From Candidatus Ruthenibacterium merdavium (GTDB taxonomy: Bacteria; Bacillota; Clostridia; Oscillospirales; Ruminococcaceae): a stretch of DNA of 64,000 bases. Positions 16,222-25,909 of this stretch are shown piece after piece. How positions within the stretch are numbered: position 1 is the first letter of the stretch; each line of letters begins with the position of its first letter. Location of the stretch: assembly GCA_019119935.1 (NCBI GenBank), contig DWWA01000027.1, forward strand, positions 1 through 64,000, read 5' to 3'. The translations under genes were made by a program, and so were the position numbers. The notes beneath the pieces are model-generated. The model did not search any database and had not been told where the DNA came from. It worked only from the letters and a program-made list of their open reading frames with translations.

Positions 16222-19200
16222 TTACAGACACTTCAAAATCATATCACCGATGCCAACTTGATATCCGGCCCAAGCATAGCAGCCTTTGCCGTCTTTTGCC
16301 ACAATCGCCAGCGGCAAACGTGCATCTTGAATTTCAAACGCCTGATAATCGGCCGCAAGGTCAAACGGTGCCTTTGTAAAGAACAGCTCCGCCTTTTGAC
16401 CGAGCGCTTTCAAGGCTTTGGCGAGGGTAGGATCACTTGTTTCCTCTTCTTTTTGCAAGATAAACAGCAGCGCTGCATCCATCGAGGCAAAGTGCTCGCT
16501 CATCTGAACCATCTCATTGAGCAGATGCTCCGTCGGCTCTTGTGCCGTTCCCAAGTAGCACAGCACTGCCTTTTCCCCGCGCGCGAGCACCTGAGCGACA
16601 CTCGTTTTCTGATCTTTCGCGTCATAAATCACCGTATCGGTCAGCGCCTCCTGCTTTGCCGCCAGTGTTCCCTGCGGCTTATGCAGCGTCAGCACAGCGG
16701 TTTCGCCGGGCAACACCGTTACAAAATCCACGCGCACGGGGTTGCTTTCATCCGGCTGACGATTCGTTACAATCACGCGGTAATGGCCTGCCTCCACCGG
16801 ACACTCCAAACAGTCATCTTTCCACTCCAAGTGCTCCAAACGAAGTGTTTCGTACTCGCCGTTTTCCAGCTTGCCGACCGTAACATGAGAATCATATTCC
16901 AGCAGGCTTTTTTCCGGACGCTTTAACACAAGAACGCCGAACTGCGCCGCCTGTTCCTGTGTGCTGATGCGGTGATACTCGCCGTTATGATAATACGACA
17001 AGCTTCCGTCGCTTTTCTCAATGCGTGCGGGAATGCCCAAGCTGCGGCACGCCGCAACAAAAAACACTTTCATCGACGTTTCATTTGCTGCCCCCAGCTT
17101 CCAAATGCCGCAAGGCGTTTGACGTGCTCTGCGGTCCTTCGGCTCATGATAAAGGAAAAGGTGATTATTGACCCATTTCCACAAAAGCGACGGGTCTGCA
17201 CGCATTTCACGGCGTTCTGCCGATGTGAAAATTCCACACAGTTCTTTTTTATACTCCGTGAGCACTTCCAAATAAATCCGGGGGTTCATCAGGTCGTTCA
17301 CAAAAACATCATGCGGGAAGTCCGCCTGATAATCCATAGCATGCTGCAAGTGCGCATTCAGCACCTGCGCGGTAACGTCCGAAAGGTCTTTTTGCTCCAT
17401 GTGAGCCAAAAGCTCCTTTGCCGTTTTGCGCCATGCCATCGGCAGTCCTGCCACAAAATCAATGATTTGCGCGGCATTGCCTCTCGCTTTTTCCAATACG
17501 GGCGCAAGCTCTGCATCCCCCAAACGCAGGGCTTCCCGCTCAGCGCTTTCTCCGCGCAGGAACGACGCTTCAAAGGCTTGACGTGCCTGTACGGCATGCG
17601 CGCCGCGGCGGTCTTGTTCTGCCTGTTCTTGTGCAGACAGCGCAGGCGGCGTGTCCACCCCGCCGAGCGGAGGCAGGAAGGTGAAATCGTATCCCTCGGT
17701 TTCGTGGGTACGGCCTTCTAAAATCAGCGTTACGGTATCCTCTCCGCCTTCGCATCCATGGAAGCAGCCGGTGGTATACACACCGTCTTTGCTGGCATGA
17801 AGCAGTAAATCGCCCCAACCGGTTTTTGTGTGAACAGTGCCGGTTTCATCGGTCAGCAGATTTAAAATGGGATAAAATTCCGAATAGTTGACCACCTGCA
17901 TCGCAACTTTTGCGCCGCAGACCGGCTTGCCCTCTGCGTCCGTCACACGCACAGAAAGCGGACGTGTTTTCGCATAGTGATGCAGCACGTTAATCTCTTT
18001 TTGGCGGCTTTCCGCATGAACGGCGTCATCGCTCTCCTCACCCAAGCAGTCTGTGTCTACTTTGGTGTGAATCAGCATTGCTTTGGAAGCGGGCAGACAG
18101 AACCAGCCGCGGTCCAAGGAGAGCTCCGGCTCACAAGCGCCCAAGAAATGCCAGCCGTCTTCCGTGTATACTTCCACCCAAGCGTGGTTGTCGTCACAGT
18201 GGCTCCAGCGGGGTGCGTAACATTGACGCGCGGGAATACCTACGCTGCGCAGCGCCGCTACGGCCAGCGTCGATTCCTCACCACAGCGTCCAAAGGCATT
18301 GTTGAGCACGGTCAGCGGCGAGGCAGTGCGGGCATTTGTGCTTTGATACGTTGCTTTTTCCAAGCACCAATAGTTCACTTCAACTGCGGCGCGGTACAGT
18401 GAAAGCGTTTCCTTCTCCGGGGCAAACAGCCGCTCAGAGAGCGCCTGCCAGAATTGCTGCTGATAGAAGGTAATATGTTCGTTGTTGATGCGATAGGGCA
18501 AAACATAATTGCAGAAAAGCTCCTCGCTCAAGGTTTTGCCCCAAGGCGTATGGCTGCGCACATAGAGTGCTTGACGAACGACGCGCAGGAAATAATCTTC
18601 CTCACACTCCGACAGGTCAGACAGCGGCATGTTTCGGTACAGGAAATCGAGATACTTCAATTCCTCCTGTGTGGCCTGATTTCGAATGTGCTTCGGGATA
18701 CAGCGCAGCCGGCGTTCCATCTGCACGCGGTCGAGTACTTCCACCTTTCCGTCGTCGTAAAGCAGAACACGTTTTTCCTCTTGTGGACAGTCACAGCTCA
18801 GCACAAAGCCCTCGCTCATGACTTCGATGCGCGGGCATACTGCGGGTTTTTCCGGCATATCCAGCGCGTCTAAATCGGCGGTAAAACAGCCATAATCGTC
18901 AAAATAACGATGTTCATAATAATAAATCCGGCGCAGTTCCCACTTGATATATTCTACTTCCGGGATACTGTACTCCTCCCCGTTTTCCGTAAAGAACAAA
19001 AAGCCCCACAGCTCCGGATAGTGAATGTTAATCAATCCCGTCGGTGCCCATACCCAGTTATCTTCGGGGTAAGCGCGACCCGTTTCCGGATTGATGCGTT
19101 TTTCATAACGGCCGTCTTTTTCATCCACCAGCCATTGAACACGCGAGAAATTGACACGGTAATAATCCCCGGCGCGCGGCGTACGGCAGTCCTGCGCCAT

Positions 19201-19749
19201 CTCTTTTAACGCGGCAAAGGGCATAACAACCTCTACCATCCAGCAGCGGTTATCTGCGTTTGCATCATTGAGTGTGCCCTCGATATGAACAGCAGTTTTC
19301 AATCCCTTGATATCCCAGCCGTTGAGCGGGCGGCCGCCTCTGTCGCGATAGGGCTTTGTCAAGAACAAATCCCAAACGGTATTCAGCGCGTTCATCTCAA
19401 ACTCAAAATACTGATGGGTATCCGAATCCGGATCGATAAAAATTTCAAAATCGTTGTCATGGAAAATCACGCAGTCACGTTCTGTGAGCGTTGCCCAAAT
19501 TTCATCGCCGTAAAGGACGGCGCCGAAATACAAATTCTCATCATCCCACAGCATTTTTGCGCGTGTTTCATAGCGCGGCTCGGGGCGAATATCACCCTCA
19601 ATGTCTACAAACAAATCGGTAAACGGTGCATCTGCCCAGAACTCTTTATTGATATTTCCGTCCAGATGAAATGGTTTTGTTGCCCGCTTACAGTAATAGA
19701 CCGGCGGATGAAACCCGCTTTGCGGGATGGCAATACGATAATCGTTCAT
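16222..19749 (-). CDS. Large cytosolic protein: CBM9-like domain, PNGase-like transglutaminase core, thioredoxin-like tail
   Basis: 1175 aa without signal peptide. Residues 20-255 form a CBM9/DOMON-type beta domain (KPFHLDGNINKEFW, AKMLWDDENLYFGAVL, NDFEIFIDPD). Residues 475-550 are a transglutaminase-fold core: GRCGEES with Cys489, DDNHAWVEVY with His522, and WHFLGACEPELSLDRGW. These align by eye with peptide-N-glycanases, where the last block reads D-A/S-C-E with catalytic Asp; here it is Gly. A carboxypeptidase-regulatory-like beta domain follows (LSVRVTDAEGKPVCGAKV), then a second transglutaminase-like part (SLGIPARIEKSDGSL), and from about 1040 a thioredoxin-like tail (KAVLCYLGTAQEPTE). 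SD AAGGAG at ATG 19749. It follows fucosidase, aminopeptidase and GH18 genes. Role in glycopeptide processing is inferred. Confidence 0.72.
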   Translation of the reverse strand: MNDYRIAIPQSGFHPPVYYCKRATKPFHLDGNINKEFWADAPFTDLFVDIEGDIRPEPRYETRAKMLWDDENLYFGAVLYGDEIWATLTERDCVIFHDNDFEIFIDPDSDTHQYFEFEMNALNTVWDLFLTKPYRDRGGRPLNGWDIKGLKTAVHIEGTLNDANADNRCWMVEVVMPFAALKEMAQDCRTPRAGDYYRVNFSRVQWLVDEKDGRYEKRINPETGRAYPEDNWVWAPTGLINIHYPELWGFLFFTENGEEYSIPEVEYIKWELRRIYYYEHRYFDDYGCFTADLDALDMPEKPAVCPRIEVMSEGFVLSCDCPQEEKRVLLYDDGKVEVLDRVQMERRLRCIPKHIRNQATQEELKYLDFLYRNMPLSDLSECEEDYFLRVVRQALYVRSHTPWGKTLSEELFCNYVLPYRINNEHITFYQQQFWQALSERLFAPEKETLSLYRAAVEVNYWCLEKATYQSTNARTASPLTVLNNAFGRCGEESTLAVAALRSVGIPARQCYAPRWSHCDDNHAWVEVYTEDGWHFLGACEPELSLDRGWFCLPASKAMLIHTKVDTDCLGEESDDAVHAESRQKEINVLHHYAKTRPLSVRVTDAEGKPVCGAKVAMQVVNYSEFYPILNLLTDETGTVHTKTGWGDLLLHASKDGVYTTGCFHGCEGGEDTVTLILEGRTHETEGYDFTFLPPLGGVDTPPALSAQEQAEQDRRGAHAVQARQAFEASFLRGESAEREALRLGDAELAPVLEKARGNAAQIIDFVAGLPMAWRKTAKELLAHMEQKDLSDVTAQVLNAHLQHAMDYQADFPHDVFVNDLMNPRIYLEVLTEYKKELCGIFTSAERREMRADPSLLWKWVNNHLFLYHEPKDRRARQTPCGIWKLGAANETSMKVFFVAACRSLGIPARIEKSDGSLSYYHNGEYHRISTQEQAAQFGVLVLKRPEKSLLEYDSHVTVGKLENGEYETLRLEHLEWKDDCLECPVEAGHYRVIVTNRQPDESNPVRVDFVTVLPGETAVLTLHKPQGTLAAKQEALTDTVIYDAKDQKTSVAQVLARGEKAVLCYLGTAQEPTEHLLNEMVQMSEHFASMDAALLFILQKEEETSDPTLAKALKALGQKAELFFTKAPFDLAADYQAFEIQDARLPLAIVAKDGKGCYAWAGYQVGIGDMILKCL

Positions 19750-19772
19750 ACGCTTCTCCTTTGATACAAGAC

Positions 19773-19794
19773 GGGCGGGCTTTCCTGCCCGCCC
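19773..19794 (-). promoter_or_regulatory. GC-rich leader hairpin upstream of the 1175-aa gene
   Basis: GGGCGGGC / GCCCGCCC, 8 bp with a 6-nt loop, just 5' of the AAGGAG site of the large gene. It has no proper T-run, so it may dampen read-through, protect mRNA ends or act as a weak attenuator between the fucosidase and this gene. Confidence 0.45.
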
Positions 19795-19924
19795 CTGTGA
19801 GAACGGCTCGCTTAACAGATTCAGCCAAAATCCCTGTACCTATCATACAGAAAATCGGCAGTCAAATGCAAGCGCCGTTTTTCATTTTATTTTCATTCAG
19901 GCGTTTTTTTGAAAGTAAAATCTC

Positions 19925-21211
19925 TTAGTTATGCGTTACAACAGCGCCGCTGCCGCCGTACATTTCAACTTCGCCCTCTAACTCCAGCTTAAGTACAGTG
20001 ACGTTTTCGTGGCAGTCTTCCGGCGTCATTGCAATCCACGTAGTACCGGGAATGTTGAACCAGGGCACACCGCCATGGATGTCATAGCTCAGTTCTTTTC
20101 CGCTGTGCAGTACAGTAATCTTTTTAATTTTATTGCAAAGACCTTTCAAACAAACATGCTCTCTGGGCATATCATAAACAAACAGATAGAGCACATCACC
20201 GCTTTCGGAAATCGTGCTTCCGCCTTGCCAATAGCGCTGCATAATGCCTTCTTTTGTGCCGAAAACTGCCTCTTCGTGCGCTTTTACCCATTTGCCCAAA
20301 CCAAGGAGAATGGCTTCCTGGCGCTCATCAACCGTGCCGTCTTCACGAGGCCCGATATCCAAAAGCATGTTGCCGCCCATGCTGATGCAGTCACAGAACA
20401 TGCGGATAATCTGGTTCAGCGTTTTGTAATGATTATCGTTGTGCTGATAGCCCCAGGAGGTGTTGATGGTTGTGCAGAACTCCCACATGCCTTCCGGACG
20501 TGTAATGGGGATGCCCTGTTCCGGTGTTTTGTAATCGCCGTAACCCTGCAAGCGAGAATTGATAATTAAATCAGGATTAAAGCTTTTCAGATAATCTTTA
20601 AACTCCGGCAGGCCCCACTGGTCGGCGCTGCGCTCCCAGTCGCCGTCAAACCAAAGCAGATCCACTTTTCCGTAGTTGCCCAACACCTCGCCGAGCTGAT
20701 TTCTGTTAAACTGCATAAAGCGTTCCCATTTTTCCGGGTGCTGAACGCCGTCGGTCGGGGAAGTAAAACGGTTTACCGTTGATAAATCTTCGGGAACTTT
20801 ACCGCCTTCATAAACGCTTGCGTAGTCGGGGTGCGACCAGTCAATCAGGGAGTAATACATTCCAAGGCGAAGTCCCTTTTTCTGGATAGCCTCTGCATAC
20901 TCTTTCACGATATCGCGCTTTGCAGGCGTTTTTTTCATAACGCTTAAATCGCTGTATTTCGTATCAAACAAGGCAACACCGTCATGATGTTTCGTTGTCA
21001 AAACCGCATAACGCGCACCGGACTTCTCAATTAAATCAGCCCAATGATTCACGTCAAGCTTCGATGCGGTAAATCCGTCCAGCTGTTTCATGTAGTCTTC
21101 GTAGGAAATGCGCCCGTTGTAAAACGACCAGGATTCCGCAATACCGTCAACAGCATAAATGCCGTAATGAATAAAAATGCCGAGTTTTGCGTCTTCAAAC
21201 CAATGCTTCAT
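19925..21211 (-). CDS. Alpha-L-fucosidase, GH29
   Basis: 428 aa, cytoplasmic (no signal peptide). GH29 hallmarks: GIFIHYGIYAV at residue 11, YAVLTTKHHDGVALFDTK near 68-85, and KVDLLWFDGDW with Asp189 as the likely nucleophile, then NMLLDIGPREDGTV. The family removes alpha-linked L-fucose from glycans by a retaining mechanism. Its start overlaps the aminopeptidase stop (ATGA at 21208-21211), showing tight coupling with pepA. A C-terminal beta domain (about 330-428) is normal for the family. Linkage specificity cannot be read from sequence. Confidence 0.93.
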   Translation of the reverse strand: MKHWFEDAKLGIFIHYGIYAVDGIAESWSFYNGRISYEDYMKQLDGFTASKLDVNHWADLIEKSGARYAVLTTKHHDGVALFDTKYSDLSVMKKTPAKRDIVKEYAEAIQKKGLRLGMYYSLIDWSHPDYASVYEGGKVPEDLSTVNRFTSPTDGVQHPEKWERFMQFNRNQLGEVLGNYGKVDLLWFDGDWERSADQWGLPEFKDYLKSFNPDLIINSRLQGYGDYKTPEQGIPITRPEGMWEFCTTINTSWGYQHNDNHYKTLNQIIRMFCDCISMGGNMLLDIGPREDGTVDERQEAILLGLGKWVKAHEEAVFGTKEGIMQRYWQGGSTISESGDVLYLFVYDMPREHVCLKGLCNKIKKITVLHSGKELSYDIHGGVPWFNIPGTTWIAMTPEDCHENVTVLKLELEGEVEMYGGSGAVVTHN

Positions 21212-22650
21212 TTGTTTTCCCCCGCTTTGTCTTCAATCTGTTTGAGCATTTCATAAATTGTGCGCACCGCAACACCGGAAGGTGCATCCTGCGCATAAGG
21301 ATGCACAACGGGATACTGAATTGCCGTGGCCGCAATATCAAGATGAATCCAAGGTTTTCCCTGCGTAAACTGCTGAAGGAAAACCGCCGCACTAATGGTT
21401 CCGGCGCCCGCCATATTTTTCAAATCGGCAATATCGCCTTTGACATAGCTTTGATAGCGCTCATCGAGCGGCATGCGCCAAAAATCTTCACTCGAGTTTT
21501 TGGCCGCACAGCAAAAATCATTGTAAAAATGTTCATCGCTGGCGAAAATAGGCGTATAAAGGCTTCCGAAGGTGGAACCCGCTAAGCCTGTCAAAGTAGC
21601 AATGTCGATGCAGGAAGATGCCTGTTCCTGTTCGAGCAGGTAAGTAATTGCATCTGCCAAAATCATGCGGCCTTCACAGTCTGTGTTCAAAACCTCAACT
21701 GTCATGCGGTTCATCATCGTGATAACGTCACCCGGCTTATAGCTGTCACCGTCAATGACATTTTCCGCCGTCGGAATGACCGCCGTGAGGTTGACTTTAC
21801 ACTTGTTTGCCGCAGCCGCTAAAATGACAGCCATCACCGTGGCCGCACCCGCCATGTCACCTTTGATATAGGGCATGGAATCTTTGCCCTTGATGCAGTA
21901 GCCGCCTGTATCGCAGGTAATGCCTTTTCCTACCAATCCGAACACAGGCGCATCCTGCGCGCCGCGGTAGCGCATCACAATCAAACGCGGGGCGTGCGAA
22001 GTTCCTCTTCCTACGCAAAGCAGACCATTCATATCAAGCGCTTGCATCTGCTCGGGCTCCAGCACCTTTACTTCAATGCCATACGTTTCTCCTTGCTGGC
22101 GGGCAAACGCAGCCAATGTTTCCGGATAGATATCATTGGGGGCACGCTGCACCAAAGGGCGCACCGTATTCATTGCCCGCGCGACTCGAAGAGCTTCTTC
22201 GACAGCATTTTGAATGTCGTGTAACTCAACGCTGCACACACTCTCCTCGGAAAAATCCAGCCACACCTCCACCGGTGCAGACTCGGACGCCTCTTTGTGA
22301 TATCCCGCAAAAGCATATCCGGCCAGTGAAATTCCCTGCGCCGCAGCTGCCGCAAGCGATGCTGCCTGTTCCTGCTCCATGGGAGGAAGCAGAACCTGCA
22401 CCTGACTTTTGGCATAGCCCTTCGCCTTTTGCCACGCCTGCGCAAAGCAAACGCGCATCACTTGAGCCGTAACTTTTTCAGGCTCCCCGCACCCGACATA
22501 AACGCGATGCGGCAACTCTTTCTTGAGCGAAGGAAGCACCAGTACTTCCTGCTCTTTGCCGGAAAACACGTCATTCTCGTTTTCCTTTTGCGCATAATGC
22601 CCCACAATCTCTAAAACAGGGGCGGTTGATTTTCCCAGTTTGATCTGCAT
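21208..22650 (-). CDS. pepA: Leucyl aminopeptidase, M17
   Basis: 480 aa from ATG 22650 (AAGGAG six bases upstream; an in-frame start 33 bp earlier lacks a site). M17 motifs: GLVGKGITCDTGGYCIKGKD with metal-binding Lys/Asp, DMAGAATVMA, and NTDCEGRMILADAI, where the family normally has NTDAEGR. The Ala to Cys change is next to metal-binding Asp and Glu. The enzyme is a two-metal cytosolic hexamer that removes N-terminal residues from peptides. Its place between a GH18 and a GH29 gene suggests it trims peptides left after deglycosylation. Confidence 0.92.
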   Translation of the reverse strand: MQIKLGKSTAPVLEIVGHYAQKENENDVFSGKEQEVLVLPSLKKELPHRVYVGCGEPEKVTAQVMRVCFAQAWQKAKGYAKSQVQVLLPPMEQEQAASLAAAAAQGISLAGYAFAGYHKEASESAPVEVWLDFSEESVCSVELHDIQNAVEEALRVARAMNTVRPLVQRAPNDIYPETLAAFARQQGETYGIEVKVLEPEQMQALDMNGLLCVGRGTSHAPRLIVMRYRGAQDAPVFGLVGKGITCDTGGYCIKGKDSMPYIKGDMAGAATVMAVILAAAANKCKVNLTAVIPTAENVIDGDSYKPGDVITMMNRMTVEVLNTDCEGRMILADAITYLLEQEQASSCIDIATLTGLAGSTFGSLYTPIFASDEHFYNDFCCAAKNSSEDFWRMPLDERYQSYVKGDIADLKNMAGAGTISAAVFLQQFTQGKPWIHLDIAATAIQYPVVHPYAQDAPSGVAVRTIYEMLKQIEDKAGENK

Positions 22651-22733
22651 GATATGCTCCTTGGCAAAACAGGTTTTCCACAAATATTCAGGGATTGTTA
22701 ATAGATTTTGAATGCCCTTTTACCTCGCGCGAT

Positions 22734-22765
22734 GCGCACAAGCGTCAATGCTTTGTGCGCTTTTT
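22734..22765 (+). terminator. Plus-strand-oriented hairpin with T-run between GH18 and pepA
   Basis: GCGCACAA / TTGTGCGC with an 11-nt loop followed by TTTTT on the plus strand. No plus-strand gene precedes it, so it may block antisense transcription, or act as a processing site in the minus-strand operon. Confidence 0.4.
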
Positions 22766-22850
22766 CTCTCTGCGCATAAAAAGCTTCTCATTTTTTATTT
22801 GAGAAAAATATTTATCTGCAAAAACCTGCCGCTGTCTTTCTTTGAAATTT

Positions 22851-23873
22851 TTATTGATCCAGCGCACGGCGCAAACAGCCGGTCAGCGTAAAGGTTGTAT
22901 CCAAGCCATATTCCCAGTACATGGCACCCAAGAGGCCCTCGCGATTGACATAGGCCGCTTTTTCCGCAATAGACTGCTCGTCATCATAGCTGAGGAAGGT
23001 TTCGCCGTTGAACAGCCACGGTGCTTTCGCCTCGTCGTCCCAGTAGCGCACATAGCCGTTTTTATTGATGTAGTTTTCCTTTAAATCGCCGTAAGAGGGG
23101 CCATAACCGCCTGTTGTTCCCGCCATTTGCATATAGCCGTGGTCAACGTCGGGTACGTTTTTCCACATACGAGAATAGAAAGCCACACCAATCACAAGCT
23201 TCTCTTTCGGCACGCCTGCTTCATAAAAGCACTTCACGGCAAAGTCCGTGCTGACAGGCAGTAAATCGGCATCTTTTGTGTACAAATTGGTATGATGGCC
23301 TGCATGCGTTACAAATCCGCCGCGCAAGTCATAGGTCATCAGCTGCACATAGTCAAGGTACTCCTGTACTTCCTTCATGTTCGTGCAGCGGGTATAATAA
23401 CTGTCGCCGCCGGCCGCAATGGTCAAAAGCAGCTTTTTCTCGGTGTAAGTGTTGAACAGTTCGCGGATTTCCTTGAGCAGCAGCGTGAAATTTTCTTTAT
23501 CCTCCGGGCTGGAAGCAATTCCGGCAATGCCGATGCAGGGATATTCCCAGTCGAGATCCAAGCCGTCGAGATTGTATTTTTTAATCAGTTCCAACGACGT
23601 TTTGGCAACGGTTTCACGTCCTGTTTTGGTGGACGCAGCCTCAGAAAAGCCGCCCGCGCTCCAACCGCCTACGGACAGTACAATCGCACATTCCGGGTTC
23701 ACACTTTTAATTTTCGCAAAATACTCTGCATACTCACCCGGCTCATAAACAACGGCATCATTTTGAATATGGCCGAACGCTAAATTGATCACATCCAGCA
23801 TTTTGATATCATTTTCCTGCATCATGGGCAGGTCTTTTGTGCTGACATAGGCAATCACCTTTTTTTTCTGCAC
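22851..23873 (-). CDS. GH18 glycosidase (chitinase / endo-N-acetylglucosaminidase type), cytosolic
   Basis: 340 aa starting at GTG 23873, which has AAGGAG 9 nt upstream; the ATG 48 bp earlier has no site. GH18 core: LSVGGWSAGGFS, then the catalytic DGLDLDWEYP (DxxDxDxE, acid Glu110), YVQLMTYDLRGG, and a final GAMYWEYGLD. No signal peptide or binding modules, so it acts on imported oligosaccharides, for instance chitobiose-core glycans or chitin oligomers. It follows the transporter genes and precedes pepA and the fucosidase on the same strand. GH18 is certain; chitinase versus ENGase activity is open. Confidence 0.9.
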   Translation of the reverse strand: MQKKKVIAYVSTKDLPMMQENDIKMLDVINLAFGHIQNDAVVYEPGEYAEYFAKIKSVNPECAIVLSVGGWSAGGFSEAASTKTGRETVAKTSLELIKKYNLDGLDLDWEYPCIGIAGIASSPEDKENFTLLLKEIRELFNTYTEKKLLLTIAAGGDSYYTRCTNMKEVQEYLDYVQLMTYDLRGGFVTHAGHHTNLYTKDADLLPVSTDFAVKCFYEAGVPKEKLVIGVAFYSRMWKNVPDVDHGYMQMAGTTGGYGPSYGDLKENYINKNGYVRYWDDEAKAPWLFNGETFLSYDDEQSIAEKAAYVNREGLLGAMYWEYGLDTTFTLTGCLRRALDQ

Positions 23874-24215
23874 AGTACAACACTCCTTCGGATTGGTTTT
23901 ATGATTGATTTCAACAGACATCGCATTACATTAGGCGGCTTTTCATAGGTTTCAAACCTTTCGCCAAAAAGGTCTGTTCATGATTTTCTTGTTTTTATGG
24001 AAACGGTCAATTTTTATTTGCCTGACTGAAAGAATTTCCTTTTGGATGCAAAAACAAATTTTTAAACATCTCTAAAAGGCGGCAAATGCCGCATAACCGG
24101 ACATTGCAGTGTCTTTCCTTTGCAATTTTCCGATCATACGGCATTCGCTTTCATATGCTCCTTTTTTCAGACGGAAAAATAAAGCATTTTACTCGATAAT
24201 ACGATTTGTTCGATG
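23874..24215. other. Intergenic region downstream of the binding-protein gene
   Basis: About 340 bp. It contains a small GCGGC-AAAT-GCCGC hairpin at 24078-24091 that could be a weak terminator for the transporter operon. An SD followed by a five-codon frame near 24150 is too short to call. No other gene seen. Confidence 0.4.
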
Positions 24216-25772
24216 TTAGGAACCCATATAACGGTCATAAGCAGTGTTTTGGATTTCCATATATTTCTCCAAACCAACTTTGTTCAAAGACTCGATATAG
24301 GTGTCCCACTCGGCCTCAATATCACCCTGGCCTGTGCACCATTTTGCCTTCTGCTCGCTGACAATCTTTGTAATGTCTGCGCTCAGGCTGGACAGGTCGG
24401 AAGCCTCTTCCGGAGTGTAGTTCATCAAGGGGAGCGGCTCAAGCAGATACGGGCCGTAAAGCTCTTTGCGCTCTGTTGCCTGGATTTGCTCTTCGGTCTT
24501 GATGATATATTTCTCGGTCACTTCTTTAGACAGGTTGGTTGCTACATAAGAACCGGGAGCCTGTGCGGGCTTACCGCTCTCGTTGGGCAGAATTTCGTAC
24601 TGGTCACCGTTTGCTTGCAGATAAACGCCATAGCGCAGGTTCAAAGAATTTTCCGGCTCATAGAAAGAGTCGATAAAGCGCATGGTTGCTTCCGGATAGG
24701 GGTTCGTGGTGGTAATCAAACCGCGGCCTTTGTCGATGGAGAAGTCCAAGGAGCCCCAGTGTGCACCGGCCGGGCCTTCCAGCGGCGGCAGAGCCACGAA
24801 GGTTGCCTGTGCGGAAGTAACAGGGCCATTGGTCAGATAAGCGCCAACGTTGCCGGAGTCAATTTTTGCCATATACTGGTTGTGGTCATGCGTAAAGCAC
24901 TCTTTGTCGATTAAGCCCGCAGTGTACATATCGCGGAACCAAATGATATAGTCTTTGTATTCCGGCTGCGTTACAGAGCAAATGATATCGCCGTCTTTTA
25001 CCATGACGGGATCATAGTCGGTAGAGATGCCCCACATGCCGGTGAAGTTCGCGTCACCGTTCCAAACGTGGTAGGGAGAAACCGGCTCTAAGGTGAAACC
25101 GATTTCGTCTTTCTCACCGTTGCCGTTCGGGTCTTCGTTTACAAAACGATCCATCAGATTTTTAAAGTCGTCAACCGTTTTGATGTCTTCCACATTCACA
25201 CCCAAAGCATCGCACCAATCTTTGTTGATGTTCAGCGTTGTAGTCATAACCGGCTGCTCATCCTCATTGATGGCAGGAACGGCATAAATGTGGCCGTCCG
25301 GCATGGTGATTGCCTTGCGAATTTCAGGTCTTTCATCCAGAATCTTTTTCAGGTTGGGAGCATAGCCGCCGTCAATCAAATCTTCAATCGGACGGATGAG
25401 GCCCTTTTCAGCATAAGTGGCAATTTTGGTGGTGCTCAAGCCGGAGAACACAGCGTCAGGCAGCTCTTTGGAAGAAGCCAGCAGCAGGTTCAGCTTCTCG
25501 TCCGCGCCGTCACCGCTGACGGTCGTCCAATTCACGTCCACGTTGGTCTTTTCTTCTAACTGTTTAAAAATGGGGAACTCTTCCCACTCGCCGCCGCCCG
25601 GCTCACCATAGCCGACGGCATTGATGGTGATAACCTCATCAACAACGGGATAACCCTCTTTTGCAACGGTAACCTCTTTGGCTACGCGTGCGCCGGAGCC
25701 GCCGCCGCAGCCCGTAGCAGCAGTTGCTGCCATCAAAGCTGCCAAAATGAGTGCGATGTTCTTCTTTTTCAT
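24216..25772 (-). CDS. ABC transporter extracellular oligosaccharide-binding lipoprotein (LplA/YtcQ type)
   Basis: 518 aa. ATG 25772 with AAGGAGG is the start. The signal peptide ends in the lipobox ATAATGCGG. The body is a family 1 solute-binding fold of the large LplA-like subclass (WEEFPIFKQLEEKTNVDVNW, LPDAVFSGLSTTKIATYAEKGLI, GHIYAVPAINED, and QNTAYDRYMGS at the end). These bind complex oligosaccharides at the cell surface and pass them to two permeases; the ATPase is often a shared MsiK-type protein coded elsewhere, and none is seen here. Third gene of the operon after lplB- and lplC-like permeases. Confidence 0.9.
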   Translation of the reverse strand: MKKKNIALILAALMAATAATGCGGGSGARVAKEVTVAKEGYPVVDEVITINAVGYGEPGGGEWEEFPIFKQLEEKTNVDVNWTTVSGDGADEKLNLLLASSKELPDAVFSGLSTTKIATYAEKGLIRPIEDLIDGGYAPNLKKILDERPEIRKAITMPDGHIYAVPAINEDEQPVMTTTLNINKDWCDALGVNVEDIKTVDDFKNLMDRFVNEDPNGNGEKDEIGFTLEPVSPYHVWNGDANFTGMWGISTDYDPVMVKDGDIICSVTQPEYKDYIIWFRDMYTAGLIDKECFTHDHNQYMAKIDSGNVGAYLTNGPVTSAQATFVALPPLEGPAGAHWGSLDFSIDKGRGLITTTNPYPEATMRFIDSFYEPENSLNLRYGVYLQANGDQYEILPNESGKPAQAPGSYVATNLSKEVTEKYIIKTEEQIQATERKELYGPYLLEPLPLMNYTPEEASDLSSLSADITKIVSEQKAKWCTGQGDIEAEWDTYIESLNKVGLEKYMEIQNTAYDRYMGS

Positions 25773-25909
25773 TTTCTTTCCTCCTTGTATGTGTGAAAGC
25801 TTTGGCTGTTCTGATTCGTTCGCGAACAGACACAAATGCATTTCCAAAAACCTTCCTCCGAAACAGCAAAGACGACAAAACTTGTTTCGGCGGTTTCATT
25901 TCGAAAAAA

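Noticed and set aside
16039..17721. Plus-strand frames of 295 and 249 codons
   Set aside because: Antisense to the 1175-aa protein; no ribosome sites and Cys/His/Arg-rich products.
24140..24165. SD plus ATG of a five-codon peptide
   Set aside because: Too short to support as a gene; no conserved feature.
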